NCBI GenBank assembly: GCA_030248195.1
Contig: JASAND010018167.1
Span: forward strand, 62,001 to 126,000
Source: Trissonchulus latispiculum
Lineage: Eukaryota; Nematoda; Enoplea; Enoplida; Ironidae
Direction: 5' to 3'
DNA length: 64,000 nucleotides
This document shows, one piece after another, positions 22,851 through 32,960 of the stretch. Positions within the stretch are counted from its first letter, which is position 1; every line of letters begins with the position of its first letter. The position numbers and the translations under genes are program-made. Below the pieces are notes generated by a model. The model was not told the origin of the DNA. It saw only the letters and a list, made by a program, of their open reading frames with translations, and made no database searches.

Positions 22851-24721
22851 TTTCTTCTCATCTTTTAATCATCATTTCAACTTTTCAGGCAAAGTTGTAT
22901 TTGCTTCCGAGAGGACAACGGGACAGATCAATCCGAAAAAGGACAATGCGAAAAACCTACAATGTACGTCTTAGTACCGCACTTCAGTCTGAGAATGAGA
23001 ACGGTCTTTCAGTAAAACTGTAGTCAGTTGTAAACATTGTACCCTACTGAAAATCGCTGTCCGCAGATCTACAATGACTAAGGGGCCTTACCCGAAAAAG
23101 TGAATTGCGGTCGACTTAAGATTAGCTCTACTAAAGCTTGACCTTCCCTTTTTAACATTTTAATTCAAGAATTGGGCTAAATTTAACAAGTCTAGATGTA
23201 CTTAATCATACGCGAAAAGGCCCATAAGTGGACATTTGACGTCCAGTCCACAATTCGTTCACATCAATTTCCAGCCGAAGTTATTCAATCAACTCTGACT
23301 TTAGCTATAGGGAATGGGAGAGGACTGAGAAGCAATGTAGTGCTAGTTTCAAATTAGCAATTGCAGTAGTACCTGGACATGTCCGACCATTAATAGTTAG
23401 ATACAAAAATTTCATTATACATGTAGTACATTAATTAGACGACACTAACAAAGGACACTTTGTATTGGCTTGAAAGCTCAAAATTGTTCGCTGATACTCA
23501 ACTCAAATTTCAGATAAACTCGTCCGAAATGTCAAAGTCGCTGCAGTTATTCTGTCTTTACTTCTACAGTATGTTAAACATGTTTAACTGGGTGTAAGTT
23601 TTATTTGTTAAGAGCTAAATACAATGTTCTTCTAAAGAGTTAAGCAAACATATCAACCCGGCTTGATCGCTCTTTAGCTTCAACTCTTCTTATATCCCAG
23701 CCCGCTGCTACTGTGTTGATCTCAGTGCTCAAGTGTCTTGGAACGAAAATTTGACACAAAGCGAAGACATTCTAAAAATTTCCAAAAACTATACTCATGT
23801 CAAATTTAGGTATATATATAATCTTTTGATTTTTGCAAAATTTTATGACCAAGAACTTTCGTTATTTCTAGAAATTCCAAGCAACAGTTTGCAGAGATTA
23901 TTCTACTCTTTTCTCTCAGTACCCCCACCTGCCAAGGATTTGGAAGATGGGAGAAACTGGATAGCTTTGCGTCAGAAGACAACATCTTTGTCACCGGGGA
24001 ACATTGGAAGCTTAAATGAGAGGCTTAACTAGACAACAAGTATCAAAACAGAAGCTGTTTCCTGAAACTCTTCTGAGTTCGCTCGCTTCAAGTCAACGGT
24101 TTTTTCCAACCACAGAAACAAAACTCCTTTAGCTCTGCTCTTATACGGGGAGGGGCTCGCTGTTTCAAATTGCCAAATTTTAAACACCAACTAAGACTAT
24201 TACCTACCATGCTTATAACCTCCAGCTTCCAGGAATAACTTACAGAGTTTGTACAAAAGGCACACAGCTTACTACCGCCAAACAACTGTCCTTTTGACTT
24301 TTGTAGTATTTTGGGCAGTATTGTAAGGGAAATACTTATTTCATACTAAATGATACTAATAATCTAATAATAAGAATATAATGTAATAATGCATATAATA
24401 ATATAAATAACATATATATAATAGTAATATTAAATAATCCTAATATTTTTCGACACCGGTCAATTTTACTTTCGGCTTGCGGGCGCCGGTCGGGTCAGAA
24501 CGACGGTCCTCACTGGTCAATACAGGCAGATCGGAACAAGTTCAGCCCTGTTTTTCTGTTCATTTTCAAAATCTTTATCAATATGTTACAAATGACAAAA
24601 TCTAATACAATATTATTATATGTTAGAAAGTTTAAATTTCTGGAACAGGGAACTTTATTGTGATGTCACAGCAGCTAAAAGTTCACTTTCTAGCCTGGTT
24701 TCAAGACGTATGCACCCATAG
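22851..24721. other. mostly unrecognised
   Basis: Contains the SINE tail, the candidate exon at 23920..24032 and the GC-rich patch near 24450. Otherwise AT-rich with no supported gene. Confidence 0.35.
23920..24032 (+). other. candidate terminal exon, unrecognised gene
   Basis: A strong acceptor with a pyrimidine tract (ctactcttttctctcag, ending 23919) opens a frame of 36 codons that reads PPPAKDLEDGRNWIALRQK and ends with TAG at 24030..24032. The composition is protein-like and unlike the flanks. No upstream exon was identified and no family is recognised. Confidence 0.25.
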
Positions 24722-25223
24722 TACACCCACTGCTTGATTCAGACCCAAAACCTTTTGAGTCATGATCCTTGGGTGGAGTGCTTCTTTATCCACCCCTTGC
24801 TTTTCTTTGATCCGCTCTGGATTTTTTCCGAAATCCAATTTTAAAGTGGTGTGCGGGAAGGTAGTGCTCCACATCAATTTTTGAGTCATGGAACAATATT
24901 CTGCAGAAAGTTTGCAAATTTATTCTTCATGATCCACTTATCAAAAACAATTCATATACCTTCCATTGCACAAAATTTTAAAAATAAAATTAAAAAATTA
25001 AACTTAATTTTACTGAATCTGTAAAAGACTTGTAATGGCTAGTCTGCTTTCTGTCCGCTCACCGAAGCTAGGCAGACTCTAGTACATTCTAAAAATCAAA
25101 AAATTTAAAAAGTTGAGGCCAAATTGTTTCTTAAAATTTTATTTTAACACCTCCCCATTCTAGATGGGCGGATCGGATGCAGTGTAATTGGAATCTTATA
25201 TGTGTAAAAATTCAAAAATTAAG

Positions 25224-26687
25224 TATAGTAGAAGCTCCAAATGTGCGTCTACCCCTAAAGTGCGTCAAAAAATTTTCAAGGTCCTCTAATTTTCTTGGCG
25301 CGGCATTACAGTAAGACATTTTTATATCACGTTATTCTTTGAGACGAGCTCTATCCAATGATGTAAATTTCTGACAAATATCATGTTTTTAGTAAAAAAC
25401 AGCAGGTGACCGTGACGCACATTCGGACTCTATGTGACGCACATTTGGACACTAGCGACGCACATTAGGACATAGTCCTTAAGGTGGTGATTCCTTTTGG
25501 GCACATATTGTTGGTTGACGGCTCAAACCAAGATGAAATTTGATGAAACTTTTCAAAATAAGTTCATTTGGTGTTCTAACACTCTCCACGCAATCCCGCT
25601 TCGAAATTTCGAGATTTCCGTTCAGGACGGGTTTTGCTAATTCCTGACAGTTGAGCAGCAGCTGCATAGTTATGACTATACTCATCTGAAAGAGCTTGTT
25701 GAGCTCTACATTTTTGCTTTTGGAAACAACTTTCTAGCTCTTCTCCAGTGTGAGATATAGCCGATTTTCTTATTTTGGCATTGAAAACTTGTCATTTTTG
25801 CAGAAATCAAATAATCCGCGATTTCTTGAGCTACGCAATCCGTAAAATTATACTAAGGGTGGCGATTTGAAGGTCTCGTCGAGGCCGATTATCCGAGGCA
25901 TGATAATCTTCCAACTGCTATCCCGTGAGCTGCTATCATAAAAAATGTAGTTTGTGCAAAAACACGACCAAATTTTTTCCAGCGATTGTGGAGCATTTAC
26001 TATGCAGGCTAGAGGGTTGCCACTTACTAGACGTGTTTTACACAAAAATACCCAGGGACCCTTTTTTAGTTGCCCCGATTGCTGCTTTCTAGCTAAAGTG
26101 GCCGCTTGCTAAAGTTGGGAAAAGTAGGCAAAATCCAGGTTGCGCAAACATTTTAACAGATTTCTTCAGAACGAAGAGTGATTTCATGATAATTAAAAAA
26201 GGGTCCCCAGCTATTTGATAGTGGAATCAAATGGTGTAGCCGATGCCTCACGAAAAAATTTACTTTCGTCTGCAAAAATTCTGGAAAATTAAAGTACTTC
26301 GAAAATCCAGTAAAATAGTTTCCGAAAACTGAAGTTAGTTTTATTGCATTCATTAGAAAGAGAAACTGTTAAGCTCCATTTTGATATAAATATGGCTTCT
26401 TAAGTCCAAGTAATGAATGAGTAATAAGGGTTCAAAGTTGATGTCTCTAAAAGGAATCACCACCTTAAAGTGCGTCAAGGCTAAATTTTTATTAATTAAA
26501 AAATCATAGAGATTGTTGTATAGCAAAATAGGTCGTAAAATTGATAAAATATCTTTAGAATATGTTAATTAACCATCAGAAAAAGTTTCAGCTTTGCCCG
26601 ATAATCACAGCTTCTGGTAAAAATCGAGAAAGTCAAAAAGTCAAAATCGCACAAAAAGGGTGACGCACATATGGAGCTTCTACTATA
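25224..26687. mobile_element. middle nested element, 16-bp terminal inverted repeats
   Basis: Ends TATAGTAGAAGCTCCA and TGGAGCTTCTACTATA are exact inverted repeats. Subterminal gtgcgtc/gacgcac motifs occur several times, with three short direct copies of gacgcacatt at 25411..25475. Without the inner insertion it would be about 480 bp, a typical MITE size. Confidence 0.75.
25479..26468. mobile_element. TTAA-flanked non-autonomous element, copy 1
   Basis: TTAA at 25479..25482 and 26465..26468 flank 982 bp bounded by GGTGGTGATTCC and GGAATCACCACC. TTAA target sites are typical of piggyBac-type transposons. No transposase is encoded; frames inside (for example 25848..26045 minus) show no domain. 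It has inserted into the element at 25224..26687. Confidence 0.85.
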
Positions 26688-27140
26688 GCATGTTCGATAA
26701 TTTTTTCGTAAGAATCTTCTAACACGTCTAATTCTTAGTAGTTTTACTAATGTGGTTGACGCTAGAAAATTGGTTTTACTTGTACTAGAATCTTATCGTG
26801 AGCGGATGTGAAGAAGACTAGCCATTACAAGTCTTTTACAGATTGAGTAAAATTCAGTTTAATTTTATAATTTTTATTTTTAAAATTTCTTGCAATAGAA
26901 GGAATTTGAACTTTTTTGATAAGCGGATCATGAAGACGAATAAATTAGCAAGCTTTATGCAGAAAATTGTTCCATGTCTCAAGAATTGGTGTGCAGCGCT
27001 ACCCTCCCCCTCTTTAAAATTGGACTTCTGAAAAAGTCCAAAGCGGATCAAAGATAAGTAAGGGGTGGATCAAGAAGCACTCCATCCAAGGATCATGACT
27101 CAAAAGGTTTTTGGGTCTGACCCAAGCAATGGGTGTGGTA

Positions 27141-28028
27141 AGAGTACATTCGTGATTTCAGAGATAGTTTTAAATGAGTTATAAGTTTTTCAGTTTTGGC
27201 TGTTTTATTTTTCCCTCATACTGTTTTATTCTAAGATCCGCGTGCAGTAATTAGCCAGGCAAGCGTGGATTGAAGGGAAATATGCTAGACCTGATATGTA
27301 TGTATAATAGGTTCTTTACTGGAGTACCAGAGAGGATTCAGCTACAGGATGATGACCATCTTATACAACATCAGCTTTAGTTAGCAATTGATGAAAATAT
27401 CCTCCCTAAAATAACCAAGGCATTATACAAATTATATTAAAATAGCAAAATCAGCAAAAATTATTTGGAGAACGTAAATTTAGCAGTTTACGTCAACATA
27501 AGGCTGAAATGGAATTATCTAAGTGGATAGCTCATTACGCCTTTGATGTGCCCCCAGTGATTGGGAATGTAGTCTTGGATTGTTTGATCACAAATTTGCG
27601 ATACATGCTATGATTATCAATAAAGGATTAATTTGACTCTCTCCTTACTAATGAGTATGACAGAGTCTCACTAGAAGGATCAGTAATGAAGCCCAGGTTA
27701 ATAAGTTGTCTCTACCCACACACAAGGATAGCGCATAACAGGCATTTATCTCAATTAACACAAATCTATCTTGGCTTATATTAAGGATCTTTGACGCAAA
27801 AATTTTCTTATCTACGGATATCCAAAATGATGAGAAATATAATAAACAAAGCTGAAAGGTAGATACGGTAGGGATTAGTGTTGTTGTGTTCACCGTCCCT
27901 GTCCAGACCGCTTAGCCCAGGTTCACAGATCGTCCGGCCGGTAAAATACTGAAATACTGCACTACACTATATACGAAGAATGTATATGAAACCGAAATAT
28001 CCATTACATACGTAGTTACAATGTAACT
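27141..28028. other. no recognised feature
   Basis: AT-rich, no supported gene or repeat. Confidence 0.4.
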
Positions 28029-28158
28029 GTAACGGATAGGGCTGACACATAGTCAACCTATCTGTTACTGCTGTGTGTCTCTCTCTCTCTCAGTCACGTG
28101 ACAGAGAGACACACAGCAGTAACAGATAGGTTGACTATGTGTCAGCCCTATCCGTTAC
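28029..28158. repeat. perfect inverted repeat, 56-bp arms
   Basis: 28029..28084 and 28103..28158 are exact reverse complements (gtaacggatagggctgacac ... gtgtcagccctatccgttac). The 18-base spacer contains the palindrome tcacgtga. Preservation without mismatch implies recent origin or active homogenisation. Confidence 0.95.
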
Positions 28159-28268
28159 ATAACAAATGTGATGCATAGGAAATAGGCTTCTATGTATGCT
28201 TCGATGCCTATTCAAACACGTGCCACTACAGTTTGGAACGAACTTAAACTAAAGCTTGCTTCGACTGT

Positions 28269-28342
28269 GCCTGGGAGGCGCAATTGGTTGGTAAACCATT
28301 GTCCGATATCCAAAGGTTGTGGGTTCGATACCCACCTCAGGT
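28269..28342 (+). repeat. tRNA-like sequence (SINE head or tRNA pseudogene)
   Basis: 74 nt, tRNA length. The seven-base acceptor strands (gcctggg, ctcaggt) pair allowing two G-T pairs, and the T arm gtggg-ttcgata-cccac is perfect. The A box ggcgcaattgg and B box ggttcgatacc fit a tRNA-type promoter. The D and anticodon stems do not fold properly, so a working tRNA is unlikely. Confidence 0.5.
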
Positions 28343-28571
28343 CCGAATTTTTCGGGTCGGAGGCGCCGTAGTGACATCTTTTTTCGTTTACTATTCTGCC
28401 TATTCTAGCTGCAGACTGTAAACAGACTGGCGGGACCGTTGTCATAAACTGGATAAAACGTGCCATCAATTTTTTCATGTTTTAGCTGGCGGTTAAAGAG
28501 ATCTTTTTTGCGTCTCATCATTATACACAAGAAGTATGCGAGGTCGAACGCATAAACTATTTTAAACGAAC

Positions 28572-29561
28572 TTAAGGTGGTGATTCCCTTTGGTCACATA
28601 AAGTTTGCACCATTATTATTCATTCATTACTTGGAGTTAAGAAGCCATTTTTATATCAAAATGCAGCTTGACATTTTTTCTTTTCAATGCTTACTGTGAA
28701 ACTAATGTTGCTTTTCAAAAATATTTTTAATACATTTTAGAAGAAATATAATTTTCCAGATTTTTTGCAGACTCAAGTAAATTTTTTCGCGAGACATCGG
28801 TTATATCAATCGATACCTCCATCAAATAGCTGGGGACGATTTTTTATTTATTATGAAATCGCTCTTCGTTGTAGAGAAAAAAGCTGAAATGTGTGCGTAA
28901 CCTGTATTTTGCCTACTTTTTCGAAATTTGTCAAGCGATTACTTTAGCTAGAAAGCAGTAATCGGGGAAACTAAAAAAACGTCCCTGGGTATATTTGTAC
29001 AGAACACATCTGTTCAGTGGCAGCCCTCCAGCTTGCGTGGTGAATGCTCCACAATCTCTGGAAAAAAATTGGTCGTGTTTTTGCAAAAACTACATTTTTT
29101 ATGATATCAGCCTACGGGATAGCTGTTGGAAGACGATCATGCGTGGGATAATTTGCCCCTATGAGACCTTCAGATCGACGCCCTTAGTTTGATTTTACGG
29201 CTTGCATAGTTCAAGAAATGATGGATTATTTGATTTCAGCGAAAATGACAAGTTTTCGACGCCAAAACAAGAAAATCGGCTATATCTCACGGTAGAGAAA
29301 AGCTAGAACGTTGCTTTAAAAAGCAAAAATATGAAGCTCAACGAGATCTTTCGAATGAATATAGTCTTAACTGTATAACTGCTGCCGAACTCTCAGAAAT
29401 TGGGAAAAACCGTGCTGACTGGAAATCTCGAATGTTTGAATCGGGATTGCTCGGAGGGTGTTAGAACGCTAAAAGAACATATTTCGGAAAGTTTCGTCAA
29501 ATTTCATCTTGATTTACGCCGCCAACCAACAATATGTGCCCAAAAGGAATCACCACCTTAA
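28572..29561. mobile_element. TTAA-flanked non-autonomous element, copy 2 (inverted)
   Basis: TTAA at 28572..28575 and 29558..29561 flank exactly 982 bp with the same ends as copy 1. The internal sequence matches copy 1 in reverse orientation (copy 1 starts gggcacatattgttggttg; copy 2 ends caaccaacaatatgtgccc). No coding capacity seen. Confidence 0.85.
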
Positions 29562-29736
29562 AATGTCCAGTTAACCCTGTTTCTGACTTCTGAGGTTTCA
29601 GAAAATATATACATGCTCAGACTTAACTTGAATAATGAACTCTCAGCAAATTTCACTCTTTTGGTCCAGTTTTAACATAGTTTGGAGGTGAGGTGGTGGT
29701 AGTACCACAAGCGAGATTTTCCATATAAATATTGAA

Positions 29737-32690
29737 ATGGATGAAACAATTTTGAAAACATTAGATGAATTAACTTTGCTTGGCAGGCTATCGTTATACA
29801 AATCTTTGGTACCAGAGACCGCAAGAATAGATGGCTACCGTCATGGCTTTGCCCATGGGCAGACATCAAAGTTTTATTTAAGCTGTAGACAACAAACTCA
29901 AAGGTTTCAGGTAAAAGAGTGTGAAAGGAGCTTCGAAATGAGCCAAGGTGTGATTCAGCCCAGCTATAGACCATGATCGTCACCTATTGTGCTGATAACA
30001 AAGAAAGATGGCACTCTCAGTTTCTGCGTGAATATCGGAAACTGAATGCCACCACCAAAATGGACGTCTTTCCGCTCAAACGGATTGATGAAATCTTGGA
30101 TGCTCTGGGAAACGCCAGATATTTCACTACCTTAGACAGACACGGCTAATGGTTATTGGCAAATCAAGTTGACGGATAAAGACCCCGACAAGACTGCATT
30201 CACCACCTTGTATGTCTTGTACCAAGAGTACATAATAAGGAAGAGTGTGACAAGCGCCCCACTCTTAGTTATTAGGCTGCAGACATCATCTGCACAATAA
30301 CGGCCTGCCACCCCCACAACTGAGTACCTAGTGGCCCTCCACAACTGAGTACCAGGTACACAATTGTGTACCAGCACTCGCTTGTATGTTTACATGTTGA
30401 AGCTAAAAACATTCTGTCAGCAGCTGGCCACTTTTGAGCTTCAACATGTAAACATACAAGCGAGTGCTGGTACACAATTGCGTACCTGGTACTCAGTTGT
30501 GGGGGAGGTCACTAGGTACTCAGTTGTGGGGGAGGTAGGCCGTTATTGTGCAAATGATATCTGCGGCTTAATAACTAAGGTGGGACGCTTGTCACACTCT
30601 TAGTTGTTATGAACGCTTGCTTGTACGAATTTACGGACATGCCATTTGGGTTGTGTGACGCTCCGGCAACTTTCCAGCTCCTTGTTGACATAGTCCTTTC
30701 TGCCACAATTGTCTAGCCTACATTGACGACAGCGTGGGTGGTGTTCTGTCCTACCTTTGACCAGCATTTGATTGACTTAGGAATGATTTTTAACCACCTA
30801 AGAGAAACTGATCTGGTCCTCAAGCTCAGTAAATGCACCGTTTGTCAAGAAAAGATTATCATCTTGGGCCATCAAATTTCCTGCGGAGGTATTGAACCCA
30901 ATCTTGAAAAAACTGCTACTATCAAAACTTACCCCAGACCTAAAATGGTTACAGAGAACTTCATCGGTCTATGCTCTTAATACTATCGCAGATTTATTGA
31001 AAGATTCAATACCATTGCGAACGAACTTCATCAGCTGACCAGGAAAAATGTACTGTTCAACAGGACAGAAGGCTGTGAGGCTGCCTTCAATGCATTGGAA
31101 CAAAAGTTGACCAGCGAACGCACTCTTCTTTAAACTGACTTTTAGCAACCCTTAATCGTCACTACGGATGCCAGCGACATTGGCGTGCGTAAAAGTGTTC
31201 AGCCAACAGCATCAGGACGGAGAGAAGCCTGTTGCTTTAGCACCGCGTCTTAACGGATTCCGAACGAAATTATAATACTACTGAAACAGAGTGTCTTGAC
31301 ATGATTTTTGCAGTGAAGTCTTTCCGTCACTAATTGTACGGACATCGATTCACGTTGGTTACATTTGGTCGGCTTGCCAGACATGCGATCCTACAACTTC
31401 GACGTGAAACATAAAAAAGGAAAAAGCAATTAGCTTGCGGACCCGCTGTCCAGATACCTTCTTATACCAACTACTAAAGATACTTGTCAAACACCAGTGA
31501 AGGAAGCCTACAATGACATTAATGGACAGTCCTACACAGTCAGTTCACTTATTTGTGAAGAGCTTCAAGAAATTAGGCAGCAACAGAAAGAGGACCCTGA
31601 CTGCAAGGATTTGATTGCATATCTGAAGAATAATATGATTCCCCAGGATCCAAAGCGAGCAACGGGAGTGATTTTTGCATCCCCTAGTGACGACCTCCCA
31701 GACGGCATCCTTATGCAGCTATCCCAAAATAGCACAGCTTGGTTTGTTGTTCGAGCAATTGGAAATCCCTCAGAAACGAAAACTCTGCTTCAAGCCTAGC
31801 ATTATCATCTTGGGTATAAAAAGACTTATTTGAAATCGTTAGAACGCTACTTTTGTCCGTCCATTCATGCGGACGTGAGGAAAACTGTGAAATCAGTCAC
31901 GGCTGTTAAGCTCGCAAAGTGCCCATGAATAAGACCAAAGCTCCTCTCTTCCCAATATAAATTGTTTGTCGTTTTGAGTGTGTTGGTGTCGATATCCTTG
32001 GGCCATTCCCCATGTCGCAATATGGCATGAAGTACATCATTGTCTTCATGGATTATTTTACTAAGTAACCAGAATGTGCTGCAATTCCCTAAGAAACAGC
32101 AGCAACAGTCGCTAAGATCTTTGTTACTGACATCCTTTGCAGACATGGTGCACTTCGACGGTTGTTGTAGAGGCACCAATTTCGTGTCAGAATTGTTGGC
32201 TGAAGTACTCGCTTTGAATGAAACTCAGAAAATTTCTACGTCTCCGTACCATTCTCAATATGATGGCCGGGTTGAACGAGTCTATGGAAAGCTGAAGGCA
32301 ATGCTTACTGCTTCGAATACGAGCAATACTGATTAGGATGTTTAAAATCCCTTAGTCCTGTTTGCGTATAAAAGCGCTGAACATGAAAGCGCTAAAATGT
32401 CTCCGTTTCGAATGGTATATGGAAGAACACCCCCTCTGCCAATTGATGCTGTGTTTTCTCTGCCAAACTATAATGATCACCTATAATAATCTTATGCGAA
32501 TGGCGAATAGTATCTCAACTTCGAGCTATCTGGAGCATTGCGATATGATTCTGTTGGCATAAGGTAAACAGAAAATCAATTATGACAAAGAAGTTCGAAC
32601 CAAGACCTGGACGGCCACGGCAGGAGATACGGTGCTGCTGCATTTTCCAAAGCGACGCTAACTTGCTCTACAATGGGAAGACCCTTATGA
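29737..32690 (+). pseudogene. Ty3/Gypsy retrotransposon pol remnant (reverse transcriptase to integrase)
   Basis: Decayed pol of a Ty3/Gypsy LTR retrotransposon, readable in all three frames. Visible in order are reverse transcriptase (KKDGTLSFCVN near 30003; FTDMPFGLCDAPATFQ near 30630; the catalytic YIDD at 30719..30730), the RNase H region near 31150-31400, a zinc-binding and linker region (HYHLGYKKTYLKSLERYFCP from 31799) and integrase (SPYHSQYDGRVERVYGKLK near 32240; MSPFRMVYGRTPPLP near 32397). There are many in-frame stops and frameshifts. Reverse transcriptase is split by a foldback insertion at 30244..30599. Neither LTR nor gag was recognised on either side. The family call rests on DAPATFQ and the domain order. 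Confidence 0.85.
30244..30599. mobile_element. foldback element inserted in the Gypsy reverse transcriptase
   Basis: About 356 bp, almost entirely palindromic: ends gtgtgacaagcg ... cgcttgtcaca, then paired cacaactgagtacc and ggtactcagttgtg (twice on each side), then acaagcgagtgctggtacac with its partner. The hinge is near 30415. It separates the Gypsy sequence AFTT (left) from LYEFTDM (right), so it is younger than that element. Confidence 0.8.
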
Positions 32691-32853
32691 GATTGTTTAG
32701 GTGCAATTCCCTGTTCTCATAGTACCCATAAGAAGCAGGACCGACAGCAGAGCGTTCATGTCAACCCAACATCTGGTACTATAAGAACAGGGAATTGCAC
32801 CTAAACAATCTCATAAGGGTCTTCCCATTGTAGAGCAAGTTCGCGTCGCTTTG
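32650..32853. repeat. inverted duplication of the Gypsy 3' end
   Basis: About 70 bases (cttgctctacaatgggaaga ... ggtgcaattccctgttct) recur as the exact reverse complement from about 32782 to 32853, with a spacer of about 60 bases. The right copy abuts the TA microsatellite. Confidence 0.85.
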
Positions 32854-32858
32854 GAATT

Positions 32859-32875
32859 TATATATATATATATAC

Positions 32876-32957
<82 letters not shown>
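32859..32957. repeat. (TA)n microsatellite
   Basis: About 100 bases of alternating T and A with a few C/G interruptions. Both-strand Tyr/Ile frames here are artefacts. Confidence 0.95.

Positions 32958-32960
<3 letters not shown>

Larger units (their letters stand above)
24722..27140. repeat. outer foldback element with about 370-bp arms
   Basis: Left arm 24722..25085 and right arm 26790..27140 are imperfect reverse complements. Matching pairs are tacacccactgcttgattc / caagcaatgggtgt, ccttttgagtcatgatcctt / aggatcatgactcaaaagg, and ctgtaaaagacttgtaatgg / ccattacaagtcttttacag (perfect). Two further elements are nested inside. Confidence 0.8.

Noticed and set aside
28269..28342. functional tRNA gene
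   Set aside because: Acceptor and T stems pair, but D and anticodon stems do not.
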